A stretch of 64,000 bases of DNA from Microbacterium helvum (lineage in GTDB: Bacteria; Actinomycetota; Actinomycetes; Actinomycetales; Microbacteriaceae): the NCBI RefSeq assembly GCF_014779795.1, contig NZ_JACXZS010000012.1, positions 62,001 through 126,000 of the forward strand. Direction: 5' to 3'. A program made the translations under genes and the position numbers. Shown here piece after piece: positions 7,796-15,305 of the stretch; position 1 is the stretch's first letter; every line of letters begins with the position of its first letter. The notes beneath the pieces are model-generated. The model worked only from the letters and a program-made list of their open reading frames with translations, was not told the DNA's origin and did no database searches.

Positions 7796-9342
7796 CCGTT
7801 GCTCTTGGCGATGTCGGCGAGGTCGAGGCGCTCGTTCACGTTGATCGAGGGCATACCGGTGATGTTAGTGCCGACCGCGACGACGGATGCGCCGTTGTAC
7901 AGCCAGTCGGCGCCGGCGTCCTCGGACACGATGCGTGCCGCCTGCGAGAGCAGGTCGGCCGCCTTGGCCTCGTCCGTCGCCGCCAGCGACTTCTCGTACA
8001 GTGACTGCACCTCGGGGTTGTCGTAGGTGAAGTAGTAGTCCGGGTCCGCCCAGTTCTCGAAGTCGCGGGCCTCGGTGTGCAGCACGAAGCTGAGCTCGTA
8101 GTCGTGGTTCGTGTACACGTCCGTGAGCCATGTCGAGAAGTCGACCGAGTTGACCTCGAGCGTGATCCCCACCTCGTTGAGGTCCGACACCAGGATCTGC
8201 GGGATCGTCGTCGAGTAGAAGTTGGGGATCGTGAGCGTCAGCTCGAGGTCCTCTTCGCCGGCCTCCTTCAGGAGCTTCTTGGCGGCATCGGGGTCGTAGG
8301 GCGCGACCTCCGACAGGTCGCGGTAGCCGGGGTCGAGCGACGGGATGGGCCCGTAGAGTGTCTCGCCCGACGCCATCGCCTCGATGAAGGCGTCGTGGTC
8401 GATCGCCTGGCGGATCGCCTGCCGCACGCGCTTGTCGGCCAGCGGGCCGGTGGTCTGGTTGAAGGCGAGGGTGCCCTTGTCGGTCGACTTGCCGAGCACG
8501 AGCGAGAAATCGCCGCTCTTCTCGACCTGGTCCTTGAGATTCGCGTCGAAGCCGGTCACGACGTCGACCTCGTTCGCGAGCACGGCGTTGAGGGCGGCCT
8601 GGTTGTCGGGGATGTAGTCGAACACGACCTCGCCGACCTGCGCCTTGTCGCCCCAGTACGCGTCGTTGCGGGCGAAGGTGATGCTGTCGCCCTGCGACCA
8701 GTTCTTCAGCACGAACGGACCGGTGCCGTTCGCCTTCGTCTTGTAGTCGACGGTGTCGCTCTCTTTGAGGATGATCCCGGCACGGCCGGTGAGGTTCCAC
8801 AGCAGGCTCGAATCCGGCTCCGAGAGCGTCAGGGTGACGTTCTGGCCGTCGGCGGCGATGGTCGACACGTGCGAGAGGGCACCGCCGATGATCTCGCCCG
8901 TGGTCGGATCGGTCACGTCGGCGTCGACCCAGCCCGGCGTGCTCTTGTGCGCGGTGAGCGACCACACGACGTCCTGCGGCGTCAGCGGCTGGCCGTCGTG
9001 GAACGTGACGCCCTCGCGCACCGTGAAGGTGTAGGTGAGGCCGTCGGGCGAGACGGTCCAGTCGCTCGCGAGCGAGGCGACGATGTCCTGCTCGGGCGTG
9101 CGCGCCACGATGCCCTGGTAGATGTTGTCGACCAGGATCTGATCCAGTGCCGAGCCCGCCGTCTGACGGATGTCGAGGTTTCCGGGCTCGAGGACGAGGC
9201 GGATCGCCACCGACGCATCGGGATCGGGCTTGCCGGTCGCGGTGGGGGTCGAGTCGCCGCCGCCGCCCGCGGTGCAGGCGGTGAGGGCGAGGGCGCCGGC
9301 GGCGATGAGGGCTGCTGCGGCGAGAGCGGTACGGCGGAGCAT
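7792..9342 (-). CDS. ABC transporter substrate-binding lipoprotein (SBP family 5)
   Basis: Extracytoplasmic solute-binding protein of 516 residues and first gene of the importer operon. The signal peptide MLRRTALAAAALIAAGALA ends in the lipobox LTAC with Cys23 as the lipid-modified residue, then a Gly/Ser/Thr linker. The mature part is a family 5 binding protein (LASDWTVSPDGLTYTFTV, GTGPFVLKNW, ADKRVRQAIRQAIDHDAFI). Family 5 members bind oligopeptides, nickel chelates, opines or sugars; the ligand cannot be read here. AAAGGA precedes the ATG by a few bases, so this gene is translated from a leader. Confidence 0.9.
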   Translation of the reverse strand: MLRRTALAAAALIAAGALALTACTAGGGGDSTPTATGKPDPDASVAIRLVLEPGNLDIRQTAGSALDQILVDNIYQGIVARTPEQDIVASLASDWTVSPDGLTYTFTVREGVTFHDGQPLTPQDVVWSLTAHKSTPGWVDADVTDPTTGEIIGGALSHVSTIAADGQNVTLTLSEPDSSLLWNLTGRAGIILKESDTVDYKTKANGTGPFVLKNWSQGDSITFARNDAYWGDKAQVGEVVFDYIPDNQAALNAVLANEVDVVTGFDANLKDQVEKSGDFSLVLGKSTDKGTLAFNQTTGPLADKRVRQAIRQAIDHDAFIEAMASGETLYGPIPSLDPGYRDLSEVAPYDPDAAKKLLKEAGEEDLELTLTIPNFYSTTIPQILVSDLNEVGITLEVNSVDFSTWLTDVYTNHDYELSFVLHTEARDFENWADPDYYFTYDNPEVQSLYEKSLAATDEAKAADLLSQAARIVSEDAGADWLYNGASVVAVGTNITGMPSINVNERLDLADIAKSNG

Positions 9343-9418
9343 GGGGGTCCTTTCGGGCGGGGTCCCGAGTGGGGTGCAGGGCGTCGGCCGTGAAGTGGGC
9401 TCGGCCGTCGCGGGTTAC

Positions 9419-9449
9419 AGCCTAGGGATATCGCGGTGCCTCGCGACAA
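9419..9449 (-). promoter_or_regulatory. candidate promoter of the ABC importer operon
   Basis: On the minus strand TTGTCG (9444-9449) and TAGGCT (9419-9424) are separated by 19 bases, giving a leader of about 70 bases before the binding-protein gene. Spacing is a little long. Confidence 0.4.
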
Positions 9450-9494
9450 CCCACTACCCGGAACGCAACAGAACCGTGAAGGCTTCCCGTTCGG

Positions 9495-10454
9495 TCATCC
9501 CGCGGTCGCGATCGTGCGCAGCCGTGCGCCGAGGTCGAGCGGGACGTCCTCCTGCACGTTGTGTCCCGAATCGACCTCGACGAGGGCGGCAGCGGGCACC
9601 CGACGGGCGAACTCGGCGGCATCCTCGTCGGTCAGATAGCCGCGCGAGCCCCGGATCAGCGTCGTCGGGGCGGTGATCCCCGCGAGATCCTGCCAGCCGG
9701 ACTCGCCGAGCACCGCGGCGACGGCGTCCTGCTGCCTGCCCGCAGCGGCGGCCGCCACGGGATCGCTCGACAGCGCGTTGGCGAGGTGGGCGAAGTGGTG
9801 CTTCCACTCGACGCGCCCGTCGGGGCGGATGCGCGAGTTGAAGAACACGCCCCGCGCAGCCTTGCGTCGTGTGCCGCCGCCGAGGCCGAACGAGATCGCC
9901 CGGTCGACCAGTTCGTCGCGCGACGCCCAGTCGACGGGACCCGCGAAGAACCGGCGGATCTGGCTGGCGCCGCCGTCGGGGTCCAGGCCGGGCGTGATGT
10001 CGATCACGACGAGCTCGCGGACGAGATCCGGACGGGATGCCGCCACCGCCGCCGCGGTGAGACCGCCGAGCGACTGCCCCACCAGCACCTGCGGGCTCTC
10101 GGTCCATGCGTCGATGCCCGCGGCGACATCTGGCGCCATCACCCGGGCCACGTACGCGACGTCGTCGCGCCAGGAGGAGTCGCCGTGGCCGGGCAGGTCG
10201 ATCGCGAGCGCCGGAAGACCGAGCGCGAGGATCGTCGTGTCCCAGGTGTGGGCGTTGAGGCCGGCCCCGTGGAGGAAGGTCACGACCGGCGCCGTGTCCG
10301 GCGCATCCGCCGGGGCGTAGCGCAGTGCGCTCAGCGCGCGGCCGTCGTCGAGCGTGAGCGTGAGGCGCTCGCCGCGGGGGACGGCGGCGATGTCGAGCCC
10401 GGCCTCTTCGGCCTGCTCCGGAAGGAAAGAGAACTCGTCGATGGGGTCGCTCAC
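9495..10454 (-). CDS. alpha/beta hydrolase
   Basis: Serine hydrolase of the alpha/beta fold, 319 residues, no signal peptide. Oxyanion-hole HGAG at 62-65, nucleophile Ser128 in VGQSLGG, and the catalytic His298 in DSGHNVQED near the C-terminus are visible. The acid is probably in the RGSRGYLTDED segment. The sequence DLPGHGDSSW is typical of esterase, lactonase and haloperoxidase-like members; the substrate is unknown. The GTG start (10452-10454) is chosen because CATGAT lies 6 bases upstream, the leaderless spacing seen in neighbouring genes. Divergent from the AhpD-like gene. Confidence 0.82.
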   Translation of the reverse strand: MSDPIDEFSFLPEQAEEAGLDIAAVPRGERLTLTLDDGRALSALRYAPADAPDTAPVVTFLHGAGLNAHTWDTTILALGLPALAIDLPGHGDSSWRDDVAYVARVMAPDVAAGIDAWTESPQVLVGQSLGGLTAAAVAASRPDLVRELVVIDITPGLDPDGGASQIRRFFAGPVDWASRDELVDRAISFGLGGGTRRKAARGVFFNSRIRPDGRVEWKHHFAHLANALSSDPVAAAAAGRQQDAVAAVLGESGWQDLAGITAPTTLIRGSRGYLTDEDAAEFARRVPAAALVEVDSGHNVQEDVPLDLGARLRTIATAG

Positions 10455-10460
10455 CCGCTC

Positions 10461-10466
10461 ATCATG
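10461..10466 (-). promoter_or_regulatory. -10 box CATGAT of a leaderless promoter (hydrolase)
   Basis: On the minus strand CATGAT, six bases, then the GTG start. It decides the start codon over longer in-frame alternatives. Confidence 0.4.
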
Positions 10467-10509
10467 CCGCACCGCCCGTGCTGCAGGTCGCGCGGACGGT
10501 GGCCGTCGG

Positions 10510-10515
10510 TAGTCT
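10510..10515 (+). promoter_or_regulatory. -10 box TAGTCT of a leaderless promoter (AhpD-like gene)
   Basis: TAGTCT is followed by GGCGTC and then ATG at 10522. Confidence 0.5.
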
Positions 10516-10521
10516 GGCGTC

Positions 10522-11031
10522 ATGACGGCAGAACACCGCGTGCACCTCTCGCGAGCGGCCCGGCCCGCCTACCAGTCGCTCGCGGCCTTCTCGAAGACCG
10601 TGGGCGACATCGCGGCAGAGAACGGCATCGACGACCGCCTCAAAGAGCTCGTGCAGATCCATGCGTCGCAGCTCAACGGGTGCGCGTACTGCGTGCGGGT
10701 GCACGTGGAGCGGGCGGTGGCCGCCGATGTCTCGGCGGATGTCATCGCCCAGCTCGCGGTGTGGCGCGATTCCGGCGTGTTCACCGACCGGGAGAGGGCC
10801 GCGCTCGAACTGGCCGAGGCGTACGTGTTCATCCACGACGAAGGCGTGCCCGACGAGGTGTACGACCGCGTCGGCAGCGTGCTGAGCGAGAAGGAGTACG
10901 TCGCGCTCAGCTGGATCCTCGTCTCGATCAATGCGTTCAACCGCATCGCGATCGCGGGCCGCTACGGCGTCCCGCCCCGCGACGACCTCGCCGGCGAAGA
11001 CAAGGACGCCGCGCGAGGCAAGGCCTGGTGA
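10522..11031 (+). CDS. carboxymuconolactone decarboxylase / AhpD-like protein
   Basis: Small all-helical protein of 169 residues of the CMD/AhpD family. It has the redox motif CAYC followed by His (C54, C57, H61 in NGCAYCVRVH), which in AhpD supports alkylhydroperoxidase activity. Family members include peroxidase partners and decarboxylases, and the CxxC pair favours the redox type. It overlaps the downstream phosphatase gene by four bases (GTGA), so the two are translationally coupled. The leaderless promoter at 10510 serves both. Confidence 0.85.
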   Translation: MTAEHRVHLSRAARPAYQSLAAFSKTVGDIAAENGIDDRLKELVQIHASQLNGCAYCVRVHVERAVAADVSADVIAQLAVWRDSGVFTDRERAALELAEAYVFIHDEGVPDEVYDRVGSVLSEKEYVALSWILVSINAFNRIAIAGRYGVPPRDDLAGEDKDAARGKAW

Positions 11032-11765
11032 CGTCACCGGCGCCCGGGCCCGACCCGGTCGTCCCCGGGGCCGTCAACCTGCGCGACGTCGGCGGCCTGC
11101 CCGCGGGCGCAGCCGTCACGCGGCACGGCGTGCTGTTCCGGTCGGGCAATCTCGCACGGCTCGACCCCGGGGGCACCAGAGCCCTCGCCGAGTTGCGGCT
11201 GCGCCGCATCATCGATCTGCGCGCCGACGACGAGGTGCTCCGCGAGCCGAGCCGCCTCGACGGCGTCGAGGCGGTCACGCAGCGTGTGCCGCTGTTCCTC
11301 GGCTCGGTCGAGTCGTTCTTCCGTGACGATCTGAGCCTCGACGAGATGTACCGGCACCTGGTCGACGACTCGTCCGGGGGAGTCGTCGACGTCGTGCGCG
11401 GCATCCTCGCTGATCAGCCGGTGCTGGTGCACTGCACTGTCGGCAAGGATCGCACCGGCGTGACGGTGGCGCTGACCCTCGCGGCGGCCGGTGTCGACAC
11501 CGATGCCGTGGTGTCCGATTACGCCCGCACCGAGGGGCTGCTTCCCGAGTACCGCAACCGGCGCGTGGTCGAGATGCTGCGGGCGATGCATCCCGAGGCG
11601 CGGCACCTCGAAGACCTCGCGACGCGGTCGCCCGCGCCCGTGATGCGCGCGCTCCTCGACGACGTGACCCGTCGCTACGGCTCTGCCGCCGAGTACCTGC
11701 GCGCGCACGGCATGACCGGCGACGAGCTCGACGAGCTGCGGCGGGTGCTGCTGCGGAGATCCTGA
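11028..11765 (+). CDS. tyrosine/serine protein phosphatase (DSP-like)
   Basis: Predicted phosphatase of 245 residues in the bacterial tyrosine/serine phosphatase family that includes mycobacterial PtpB. The opening NLRDVGG (17-23), RSGNLARL and the catalytic loop HCTVGKDRTG with nucleophile Cys136 and phosphate-binding Arg142 (CX5R) are present. No signal peptide is visible, so it acts in the cytosol unless exported unconventionally. The GTG start overlaps the stop of the AhpD-like gene. Substrate is unknown: protein Tyr/Ser/Thr, or phosphoinositides as reported for PtpB. Confidence 0.87.
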   Translation: MTSPAPGPDPVVPGAVNLRDVGGLPAGAAVTRHGVLFRSGNLARLDPGGTRALAELRLRRIIDLRADDEVLREPSRLDGVEAVTQRVPLFLGSVESFFRDDLSLDEMYRHLVDDSSGGVVDVVRGILADQPVLVHCTVGKDRTGVTVALTLAAAGVDTDAVVSDYARTEGLLPEYRNRRVVEMLRAMHPEARHLEDLATRSPAPVMRALLDDVTRRYGSAAEYLRAHGMTGDELDELRRVLLRRS

Positions 11766-11801
11766 GGACGCGGCATCCCTTGGTGTCACCGTGTTTCGCG
11801 G

Positions 11802-11820
11802 TGAGGTAAGGCAACCCTTG
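11802..11820. promoter_or_regulatory. IdeR/DtxR-type iron box
   Basis: The 19-base site starting TGAGGTAAGGCAACCC matches the DtxR/IdeR consensus (TTAGGTTAGGCTAACCTAA) at 13 of 19 positions by hand comparison. It lies across the -35 region of the SIP-domain gene, where iron-loaded repressor would block transcription. Confidence 0.55.
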
Positions 11821-11828
11821 CTATGGGG

Positions 11829-11834
11829 TATCCT
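11829..11834 (+). promoter_or_regulatory. -10 box TATCCT (SIP-domain gene)
   Basis: TATCCT ends 9 bases before ATG 11844. An earlier in-frame ATG (11823) lies upstream of this box and would not be transcribed. Confidence 0.45.
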
Positions 11835-11843
11835 GAAGGGGTC

Positions 11844-12320
11844 ATGCCCCACATCTCCCCGTCGCAGCCGGCCGTGCACAACGCATCGGCGTGCCGTGCG
11901 TCCCGTCACACGCGCGTGCAGCACCTGATCACGGCCGACGAATCGTCGCTGGCCGAGCTCGAGGCCGTGCTGGCGACGCTGCCGATCTGCTCGACGGGTC
12001 GCGTCTTCATCGAGATCCCGGATGCCTCGTGGCGGGCCGACATCGTCGCCCCGAGCCGCATGGTCGTGACGTGGCTGGACCGCTCGCAGCGCTCCGGCGC
12101 TCCGGGCACGGGCCGCAGCTGCGCGTCGGGCGAGGCGCTCACGCGCGCCGTCACCGCCTGGGCCGACGAGATGCTGTGCGCAGCGGACGACCAGACCCGC
12201 ATCCACCTGCTGGGCGGCTACCTCGGCACCGCAGACATCGTCGACCACCTCGTGGGTCTCGGCATCCGGCCCGAGTCGATCCACGCCCCCGAGCAGTACG
12301 GCCTGACGACCGCCCGCTGA
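11844..12320 (+). CDS. stand-alone siderophore-interacting protein (SIP) domain protein
   Basis: A 158-residue protein matching only the C-terminal NAD(P)H-binding-like half of siderophore-interacting ferric reductases (RVFIEIPDASWRAD, HLLGGYLGTADIVDHLVGLG). The N-terminal FAD-binding domain is absent, so it cannot be a complete ferric-siderophore reductase by itself. Such single-domain SIP proteins are known in actinobacteria. The start is set at 11844, not 11823, because the -10 box sits between the two ATGs. The upstream iron box suggests production under iron limitation. It ends in a C-rich tract and a long hairpin. Confidence 0.78.
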   Translation: MPHISPSQPAVHNASACRASRHTRVQHLITADESSLAELEAVLATLPICSTGRVFIEIPDASWRADIVAPSRMVVTWLDRSQRSGAPGTGRSCASGEALTRAVTAWADEMLCAADDQTRIHLLGGYLGTADIVDHLVGLGIRPESIHAPEQYGLTTAR

Positions 12321-12376
12321 CCGTCCGGCCGCACGCCCGTCCCTCACCCCTCCCGCATCGCTCCCACCTTTTCCTC
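12321..12376 (+). terminator. C-rich, G-poor tract after the SIP gene (Rho-utilisation-like)
   Basis: The 56 bases after the stop codon hold 33 C and 8 G by hand count, unlike the surrounding coding sequence. C-over-G single-stranded RNA is what Rho binds. It leads directly into the hairpin at 12377. Confidence 0.4.
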
Positions 12377-12437
12377 GTTCATCCGTCACAGATGCACGCG
12401 GAAGCAGCGAAACGGCGTACATCTGTGACGGATGAAC
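12377..12437 (+). repeat. long hairpin, 18-bp perfect arms
   Basis: GTTCATCCGTCACAGATG (12377-12394) and its exact reverse complement (12420-12437) surround a 25-base centre. Inside the arms, one C/A mismatch is followed by another 4 bp (ACGC/GCGT), so the full stem is about 22 bp. It lies 20 bases upstream of the next gene's -10 box. No U tract follows. Confidence 0.8.
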
Positions 12438-12457
12438 CATGGGGGCAGTGCGCTCGG

Positions 12458-12463
12458 TACAGT
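12458..12463 (+). promoter_or_regulatory. -10 box TACAGT of a leaderless promoter
   Basis: TACAGT ends 7 bases before the ATG at 12471 and decides that start over an upstream in-frame ATG at 12432. Confidence 0.5.
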
Positions 12464-12470
12464 CGTGCGC

Positions 12471-13025
12471 ATGACGCAGACCGCCGCCGTGCCCGCCGCC
12501 TCGACCGTCGACCCGCGCGATCTGCGCATGCCGGTGTGGGTCGTCGTGTGGCTCACGATCTCGGCCGTGATCCAGACCTACGACGCCTGCTACGTGCTGC
12601 TCGGGCCCCTCTCGCACGCCGGGGGACCGCTCGCGGGATTCTGGCCTGGTCACGTGTTCTACGGCACGTTCGATCACCGCTACGGCCAGTTCGACGCGTT
12701 CGGCAGCGCGCAGAGCTGGGCGAACCTCATCGAGGTCGTCTTCATCGTGTGGGCGCTGTTCCACGCCAAGAAATGGTCGGGCGTCGTCGTCGGCCTGATC
12801 GTGACGGTCGCGACGTTCTGGAAGACGGTCATCTACTTCCTCGTCGAGGCCTCCAGCGGATTGGAGATGACGCGACAGTCGCTCGAGCGCGGTGATCTCG
12901 TCGGCTTCCTCATGGTCGCGGTGCTGCCGAACCTGTTCTGGATCGTGTTCCCGCTCGCGGTCGTGATCGTGCTCGGGCGCCAGGTCTACCGCGTGGGCCG
13001 AGCGGCGGTGGCGCCGGCGGCGTGA
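12471..13025 (+). CDS. unknown membrane protein, EXPERA-like layout
   Basis: Not recognised with certainty. The 184-residue protein has about four membrane segments (near 22-44, 84-98, 104-126 and 145-168). Between the first two is an aromatic and charged stretch, FYGTFDHRYGQFDAFGSAQSW, and the second helix opens ANLIEVVFIVW. The order of helices and the FDHRY segment recall EXPERA-domain proteins (emopamil-binding/sterol isomerase-like), but key residues cannot be checked here. It stands alone between the SIP gene and a convergent gene that begins one base after its stop. Confidence 0.6.
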   Translation: MTQTAAVPAASTVDPRDLRMPVWVVVWLTISAVIQTYDACYVLLGPLSHAGGPLAGFWPGHVFYGTFDHRYGQFDAFGSAQSWANLIEVVFIVWALFHAKKWSGVVVGLIVTVATFWKTVIYFLVEASSGLEMTRQSLERGDLVGFLMVAVLPNLFWIVFPLAVVIVLGRQVYRVGRAAVAPAA

Positions 13026-13026
13026 C

Positions 13027-13485
13027 TCAGACCGCGCCGCGCGGCACGTAGTTGCCGTCTTCGAGCCCGGCCTCGATCTCGAACCGGTTGCGCAGCGGGT
13101 CGCGTCCGGCGAACAGGTACAGCAGCGGCATCAAGAAGCCGTACCGCTGCCACTGGCGCTTGTGCACGGCCTCGTGCCGCAGCAGCGCCGGGGTGAGCGT
13201 GTTGTCGCCGGTGAGGAAGCATCCGCCCACGCACGATCCGCCACGGGGGAACGTCCAGGCGGGCATCCCGCGGAACACCCAGAGCCCCTCGCGCTGATCG
13301 ACGCGCCCGACGCTCCACAGCGATCCCCAGACCCAGCCGACGGTGCAGCCGTACCAGTAGCCGACGCGGCTGATCGGCGAGTCGAGCAGGAACGACGGGA
13401 TGAGCCGGTCGATCCGCCGCCCTCGGATCACCGCGCGTTCGGCTGCGGCGCGCCAGCCGACGGGCGGCGTCGGGATCGGGCTCAC
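13027..13485 (-). CDS. unknown protein with an HEAVH motif
   Basis: Not recognised. A 152-residue protein with a GTG start. Its most telling feature is LLRHEAVHKRQWQRYG (102-117), an HExxH zinc-peptidase-type motif, followed by a hydrophobic stretch (GFLMPLLYLFAG) and NRFEIEAG, where a Glu could be a third ligand. The N-terminal half is rich in Trp, Tyr and Gly (YWYGCTVGWVWGSLW) and contains three Cys. It may be a small metal-dependent hydrolase or a relic of one. It overlaps no other gene and is convergent with the membrane protein. Confidence 0.65.
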   Translation of the reverse strand: MSPIPTPPVGWRAAAERAVIRGRRIDRLIPSFLLDSPISRVGYWYGCTVGWVWGSLWSVGRVDQREGLWVFRGMPAWTFPRGGSCVGGCFLTGDNTLTPALLRHEAVHKRQWQRYGFLMPLLYLFAGRDPLRNRFEIEAGLEDGNYVPRGAV

Positions 13486-13516
13486 GCGGTCACCCCGATC
13501 ACGCTCGTGACCCCGT

Positions 13517-14353
13517 TCATGCCAACACCGAGATGACGCGCAGGATCGCGCCGAGGTCGTCGTTCGCGGCGGACGCCGACGCAGGGGAGTACCCGGCGAG
13601 CGAGGCTCCGACCAGCGGCACGCGTGCCCGCAGCGCCGACACCGCGGCGGTGAGCTCTGCGACCGTCACTCCGAACGGCTCGGGGTGGGCGTTGCCGGCG
13701 ATCTCGGCCGGGTCGAGCGCATCGATGTCGACGTGGACGTAGACGGCGTCGGCGCCGGTGGCGAGCACCGCGTCGGCGAGGGCCTCCGCGTCGCGCAGCG
13801 CCTCGACGGTGAGCGCCGAGATGCCGCGCTCGGTCACGACGTCGAGCTCGGGGTCGTCGAACGAGCGCGCGCCGCCGACGACCACGCGCCCGGGGGCCAC
13901 GGTGCCCTCCGGCAGCGAGAGGCCGGGCTCGCCGTCGCCGATGACGGCGCGCAGCACCATGCCCGCGAACGCGCCGGAGGGCGAAGAGTCGGGCGAGTTG
14001 AGGTCGGGGTGGGCGTCGATCCACACGACCGCGAGCCCCGGGGCGCGTCGTGCGGCGTGGGCGATCGGCGCGAGTGCGATGCCGCAGTCGCCGCCGATCG
14101 TCAGCACGGCCTCGTCGGGGGCGGCGGCGTGGTGCGCGTCCAGCGCTTCGGCCACGAGCCCGTGCACCCGCTGCAGGGCGCTGAGCCGATGGATGCCGCT
14201 TCCCAGCGACTCTCCGGCCTCCATCGGCACCTCGAGCACCGTGGTGGCCGCTCGCGGCAGGTCGCCGGCGATGGCCTGTGCGCCGTCGATCAACTGCATC
14301 GCCCGCGACGAGGGACTGCCCTGCCACTGCGGGACCACGAGGTATCGCGTCAT
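13517..14353 (-). CDS. arginase/agmatinase family protein with a Cys in the first metal motif
   Basis: Ureohydrolase-fold protein of 278 residues. The Mn-binding motifs are DAHPD (113-117) and DIDALDP (209-215). The first motif, normally GGDH(S), reads GGDC (87-90), so the His ligand of the first manganese is replaced by Cys. The protein may therefore use a different metal site or substrate than arginase (agmatinase, formiminoglutamase or guanidino-acid hydrolases are related). The ATG at 14351-14353 is preceded by GAAGAT and six bases, compatible with a leaderless start. Confidence 0.8.
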   Translation of the reverse strand: MTRYLVVPQWQGSPSSRAMQLIDGAQAIAGDLPRAATTVLEVPMEAGESLGSGIHRLSALQRVHGLVAEALDAHHAAAPDEAVLTIGGDCGIALAPIAHAARRAPGLAVVWIDAHPDLNSPDSSPSGAFAGMVLRAVIGDGEPGLSLPEGTVAPGRVVVGGARSFDDPELDVVTERGISALTVEALRDAEALADAVLATGADAVYVHVDIDALDPAEIAGNAHPEPFGVTVAELTAAVSALRARVPLVGASLAGYSPASASAANDDLGAILRVISVLA

Positions 14354-14430
14354 CCCCTCATCTTCCCGCAGACCACGGCCGCCGGCATCCGAATCCCGCC
14401 ACGCCGACGGCGAACGCGCGAGACGCGGAA

Positions 14431-14460
14431 GGGCGCCGGGCCCAGACGGACCCGGCGCCC
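14431..14460 (-). terminator. terminator hairpin downstream of pspA
   Basis: GGGCGCCGGG (14431-14440) and CCCGGCGCCC (14451-14460) form a perfect 10-bp stem with a 10-base loop, 18 bases past the pspA stop. On the minus strand it is followed by TTCC only, so the U tract is weak. Confidence 0.6.
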
Positions 14461-14478
14461 TCTCGCGTCACGGCAGGA

Positions 14479-15219
14479 TCACTGGCCGATGGCGGCCTGC
14501 GACGACGAGCCGCCGGTCTTCAGCGCGGCCAGGCGCGCCTCGACCTCGGTGAGCTCGCCGACGTCCTCGAGGGCGTTGAACTGTGCGTCGAGGGTGGATG
14601 CCGCGAGCTCCTGCTTGCCGGCGGCGAGGGCCTCCTGGCGGCGGACCTTGTCTTCGAAGCGGCCCAGCTCGCTGGTCGGGTCGAGCACGTCGATCGACTT
14701 GACCGCGTCGTGGACCTTGTTCTGGGCCTCGGCCGTCTTGGTACGGGCGAGAAGCTCGGAGCGCTTGGCCTTCAGCTGCTCCAGCTTCTGCTTCATGCCA
14801 TTGAGGCCCTCCTTCAGCTTGTCGACGACCTCGTTCTGCGTCGCGATGGTCGGCGCGATCGCCTTCGCCTCGTTCTCTTCCGAGATCTGGCGCTGCAGCG
14901 CGATCTTGGCGAGGTTGTCGAACTTGTCGGCGTCGGTCGTGTTGCCGGCCGTGCGCAGCTCGTCGGCCTTGCGGCTGGCCGCGAGAGCCTTGTTGCCCCA
15001 CTCGGCGGCCGCCTGCACGTCCTCCTGGTGGTCGCGCTCGAGAAGGCGCAGGTTGCCGATCGTCTCGGCGATGGCCGACTCGGCGTCGGCGATCGAGTTG
15101 GTGTAGTCGCGGACCAGCTGGTCGAGCATCTTCTGCGGGTCCTCGGCGGAGTCGAGGAGCGCGTTGATGTTCGCCTTCATGAGGGTCGAGATGCGACCGA
15201 AGATGGACTGCTTCGCCAT
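14479..15219 (-). CDS. pspA: PspA/IM30 family membrane-stress protein
   Basis: Coiled-coil protein of 246 residues that binds membranes and oligomerises to protect them under envelope stress. The sequence is almost wholly helical (SIFGRISTLMKANINALLDS at the N-terminus, then MLDQLVRDYTNSIADAESAI and long heptad stretches) and ends in a Ser/Gln tail. The start is the ATG at 15217-15219: AAAGGAAAA lies at the right distance upstream, whereas an ATG 15 bases earlier would place that site inside the gene. Encoded downstream of a TPM-domain protein on the same strand, a pairing often seen in actinobacteria. Confidence 0.9.
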   Translation of the reverse strand: MAKQSIFGRISTLMKANINALLDSAEDPQKMLDQLVRDYTNSIADAESAIAETIGNLRLLERDHQEDVQAAAEWGNKALAASRKADELRTAGNTTDADKFDNLAKIALQRQISEENEAKAIAPTIATQNEVVDKLKEGLNGMKQKLEQLKAKRSELLARTKTAEAQNKVHDAVKSIDVLDPTSELGRFEDKVRRQEALAAGKQELAASTLDAQFNALEDVGELTEVEARLAALKTGGSSSQAAIGQ

Positions 15220-15305
15220 CGGTTTTCCTTTCATCGGACTTCAGGTCAGGTCAGTGAGGATCAGGGATGCCGCGGCCTCTGCCGCCGGCAGGTCGAGCGT
15301 GCGGG

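Noticed and set aside
11823-11843. ATG at 11823 as start of the SIP-domain gene
   Set aside because: The -10 box lies between this ATG and the one at 11844, so the first would not be in the transcript.
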